Shown one piece after another: positions 22,261 through 23,002 of a DNA stretch of 23,002 nt (position 1 is the first letter of the stretch; each line of letters opens with the position of its first letter). The notes under the pieces were generated by a model. That model did no database searches. It saw only the letters and a program-made list of their open reading frames with translations, and was not told the origin of the DNA. This DNA is from JBBQXY01 sp051004815. GTDB lineage: Bacteria > Chloroflexota > Ktedonobacteria > Ktedonobacterales > Ktedonobacteraceae. Both the position numbers and the translations under genes were made by a program. The stretch covers positions 1 to 23,002 of the forward strand of contig JBPCJY010000259.1 in NCBI GenBank assembly GCA_051004815.1. The letters run 5' to 3'.

Positions 22261-22437
22261 GTGTTCCTGAAGAGACAATCAGGCTCACCGTCATTAGCAA
22301 CATACATCCCAGGGATGCCCTACAATTTTGAACGGCTCTATGGTATGCGCTTCGAGAGTGTTGTCGCACCGGATGCGAAAAACGCCGTGTTGCGCTCAGC
22401 GGACAGGTACATTCGCGCCCTGTCGGAACGACTCTAG
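22261..22437 (+). pseudogene. C-terminal fragment of the MBL-fold metallo-hydrolase
   Basis: In frame up to TAG 22435-22437 it reads PYNFERLYGMRFESVVAPDA followed by KNAVLRSADRYIRALSERL. This resembles the C-terminal end of the same MBL-fold family as 21146-21454 (FERIYG...VLRSADRYIRAL). The 5' limit is approximate; ATG 22315 is probably not a real start. The missing middle (catalytic metal sites) should be about 100 or more residues. Its orientation agrees with the N-terminal piece. Confidence 0.55.
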
Positions 22438-22446
22438 GACTGCACG

Positions 22447-22638
22447 CTAACGTTTCCGCAAAACCATCGCTTGGAAACGAAAACGCGTTTCATCTGCTAG
22501 CTGAATACGCTTGAAAGAAACCAGCTCAAAGAATTGACTGGTGATGTGCTGCATATACTCATCGGTGTGATAGGAGAAGAAACGTTTAGCATAGGTGCCG
22601 TAAGCCCCCTGGCGCAGAGACATGGGGATATAAGGCAC
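22447..22638 (-). pseudogene. Decayed C-terminal tail of a SAM-methyltransferase-like protein
   Basis: 63 codons read VPYIPMSLRQGAYGTYAKRF, then FSYHTDEYMQHITSQFFELV and end RFRFQAMVLRKR. This looks like the C-terminal strand-helix region of a class I methyltransferase (RFFSYHTDEYM...FELVSFKRI). Upstream coding is lost where the tnpB element begins near 22640; the apparent longer frame is only the antisense of tnpB. It converges with the MBL remnant, nine bases between stops. The family assignment is tentative. Confidence 0.45.
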
Positions 22639-22659
22639 ACTGTTGTTTTTAGGTAACAC

Positions 22660-22697
22660 TTGCAATCTATCTAAAAATGTGCTATACTGTACAGTAT
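22660..22697 (+). promoter_or_regulatory. tnpB promoter with palindrome over the start codon
   Basis: TTGCAA (22660-22665), a 17-base spacer and TATACT (22683-22688), with TGC before the -10 box. The -10 box ends seven bases before the A of ATG 22696, so transcription should start at the start codon. A perfect 14-bp palindrome ATACTGTACAGTAT (22684-22697) covers the -10 box, the start site and the first two bases of the ATG: a likely operator or terminal structure. Confidence 0.65.
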
Positions 22698-23002
22698 GAG
22701 AAAGACGTTTCACTATCGGTTGTATCCGGGCAAGAAACAATTGAATACCCTTGAAACCATGCTTGAAGAGTGCCGATGGCTCTACAATGAGACACTGGCA
22801 TTCCGCAAGAATGCATGGGAACAACGTCAAGAACGGGTATCTTGGTATGACTCGAAAGCCCGTATCCCCTTGCTCAAGATTGAACGTCCTTCTCTCAAAC
22901 AGGTTCATTCCCAAGTCCTGCAAAACGTGACAGAACGCGTTGAGCTTGCCTATCAAGCCTTTTTCCGTCGATGTAAAGCGGGTGAGAACCCTGGATATCC
23001 AC
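22696..23002 (+). CDS. tnpB: TnpB (IS200/IS605 or IS607-associated), N-terminus only
   Basis: The visible 102 codons begin MRKTFHYRLYPGKKQ and contain ECRWLYNETLAFRKNAWEQ, the N-terminal wedge/REC-like opening of TnpB. TnpB proteins are RNA-guided DNA nucleases encoded by IS200/IS605 and IS607 elements, and relatives of Cas12. The RuvC catalytic residues and the guide RNA at the 3' end lie beyond the window. ATG 22696 is where family similarity starts. No ribosome site precedes it. No tnpA lies directly upstream, so the element may be tnpB-only. Confidence 0.82.
   Translation, partial: MRKTFHYRLYPGKKQLNTLETMLEECRWLYNETLAFRKNAWEQRQERVSWYDSKARIPLLKIERPSLKQVHSQVLQNVTERVELAYQAFFRRCKAGENPGYP

Noticed and set aside
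22595..22638. Nested inverted repeat GTGCC/GGCAC with CCCCC/GGGG as a transposon end hairpin
   Set aside because: It falls within the methyltransferase-like coding remnant, and the pairing is loose.
22447..22956. 169-residue minus-strand frame
   Set aside because: Its first two thirds are antisense to tnpB; only the last 63 codons look like a genuine remnant.

Overview
This window looks like a chromosomal accessory region of a Gram-positive-type soil bacterium, most plausibly a Chloroflexota member of class Ktedonobacteria. That placement is an inference from gene style: a short protein opening MCLSCGCG, a membrane-anchored C39-like protein, DUF190/FluC clusters, the resemblance of the MBL-fold and methyltransferase remnants to Ktedonobacterial proteins, and dispersed hairpin repeats. 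Many promoters have recognisable sigma70-type boxes (TTGACA/TATACT with 17-18 base spacers). No rRNA, tRNA or CRISPR array was seen.

Layout. The left edge (1-100) holds the first 21 codons of an IS607-type serine recombinase gene reading out of the window. Then come a small unknown gene (-), a C39-like membrane-anchored protein (+) and a PIG-L/LmbE deacetylase (-), the last two sharing a bidirectional terminator. A minus-strand cluster MerR regulator - MFS exporter - lipoate ligase-like protein (2635-5223) follows. Next are an ABC-F ATPase with an attenuator-like leader (5481-7316), and a minus-strand operon for a two-subunit ThDP decarboxylase plus a metal-dependent cyclase/hydrolase (7558-9460). 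A hicB antitoxin gene follows whose hicA partner survives only as its first codons. Then come a low-complexity MCLSCGCG protein and an Hsp20-like protein.

The best regulated unit is at 10940-13825: promoter, fluoride (crcB) riboswitch, overlapping terminator, a DUF190 protein fused to four CBS domains, a stand-alone DUF190 protein, and two tandem fluoride channel subunits. The genes overlap by 4 bases or lie 2 bases apart. A sugar/lactone stretch follows (SMP-30-like lactonase, xylulokinase, TenA-like protein), then an isoprenylcysteine methyltransferase-like membrane protein, a TetR regulator with a visible promoter and dyad, and an MFS carrier of the SHS/JEN type.

The right end (about 21000-23002) is a transposition scar zone. 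An MBL-fold hydrolase gene is represented by an N-terminal and a C-terminal piece separated by about 0.8 kb. That gap holds a frameshifted C-terminal remnant of a VirD4/TraG-type coupling protein and an excisionase-like HTH gene. A 127-bp MITE with 10-bp terminal repeats and a 5-bp target duplication (CTAAG) has inserted at the last codon of the HTH gene, replacing its stop and adding 17 residues. After a decayed methyltransferase tail, a tnpB gene starts and runs off the edge. Both edge transposon genes, tnpA and tnpB, have promoters placed so that transcription should begin at or next to the start codon, suggesting leaderless mRNAs.

All calls come from reading the sequence and from memory of protein families; no database search was possible.
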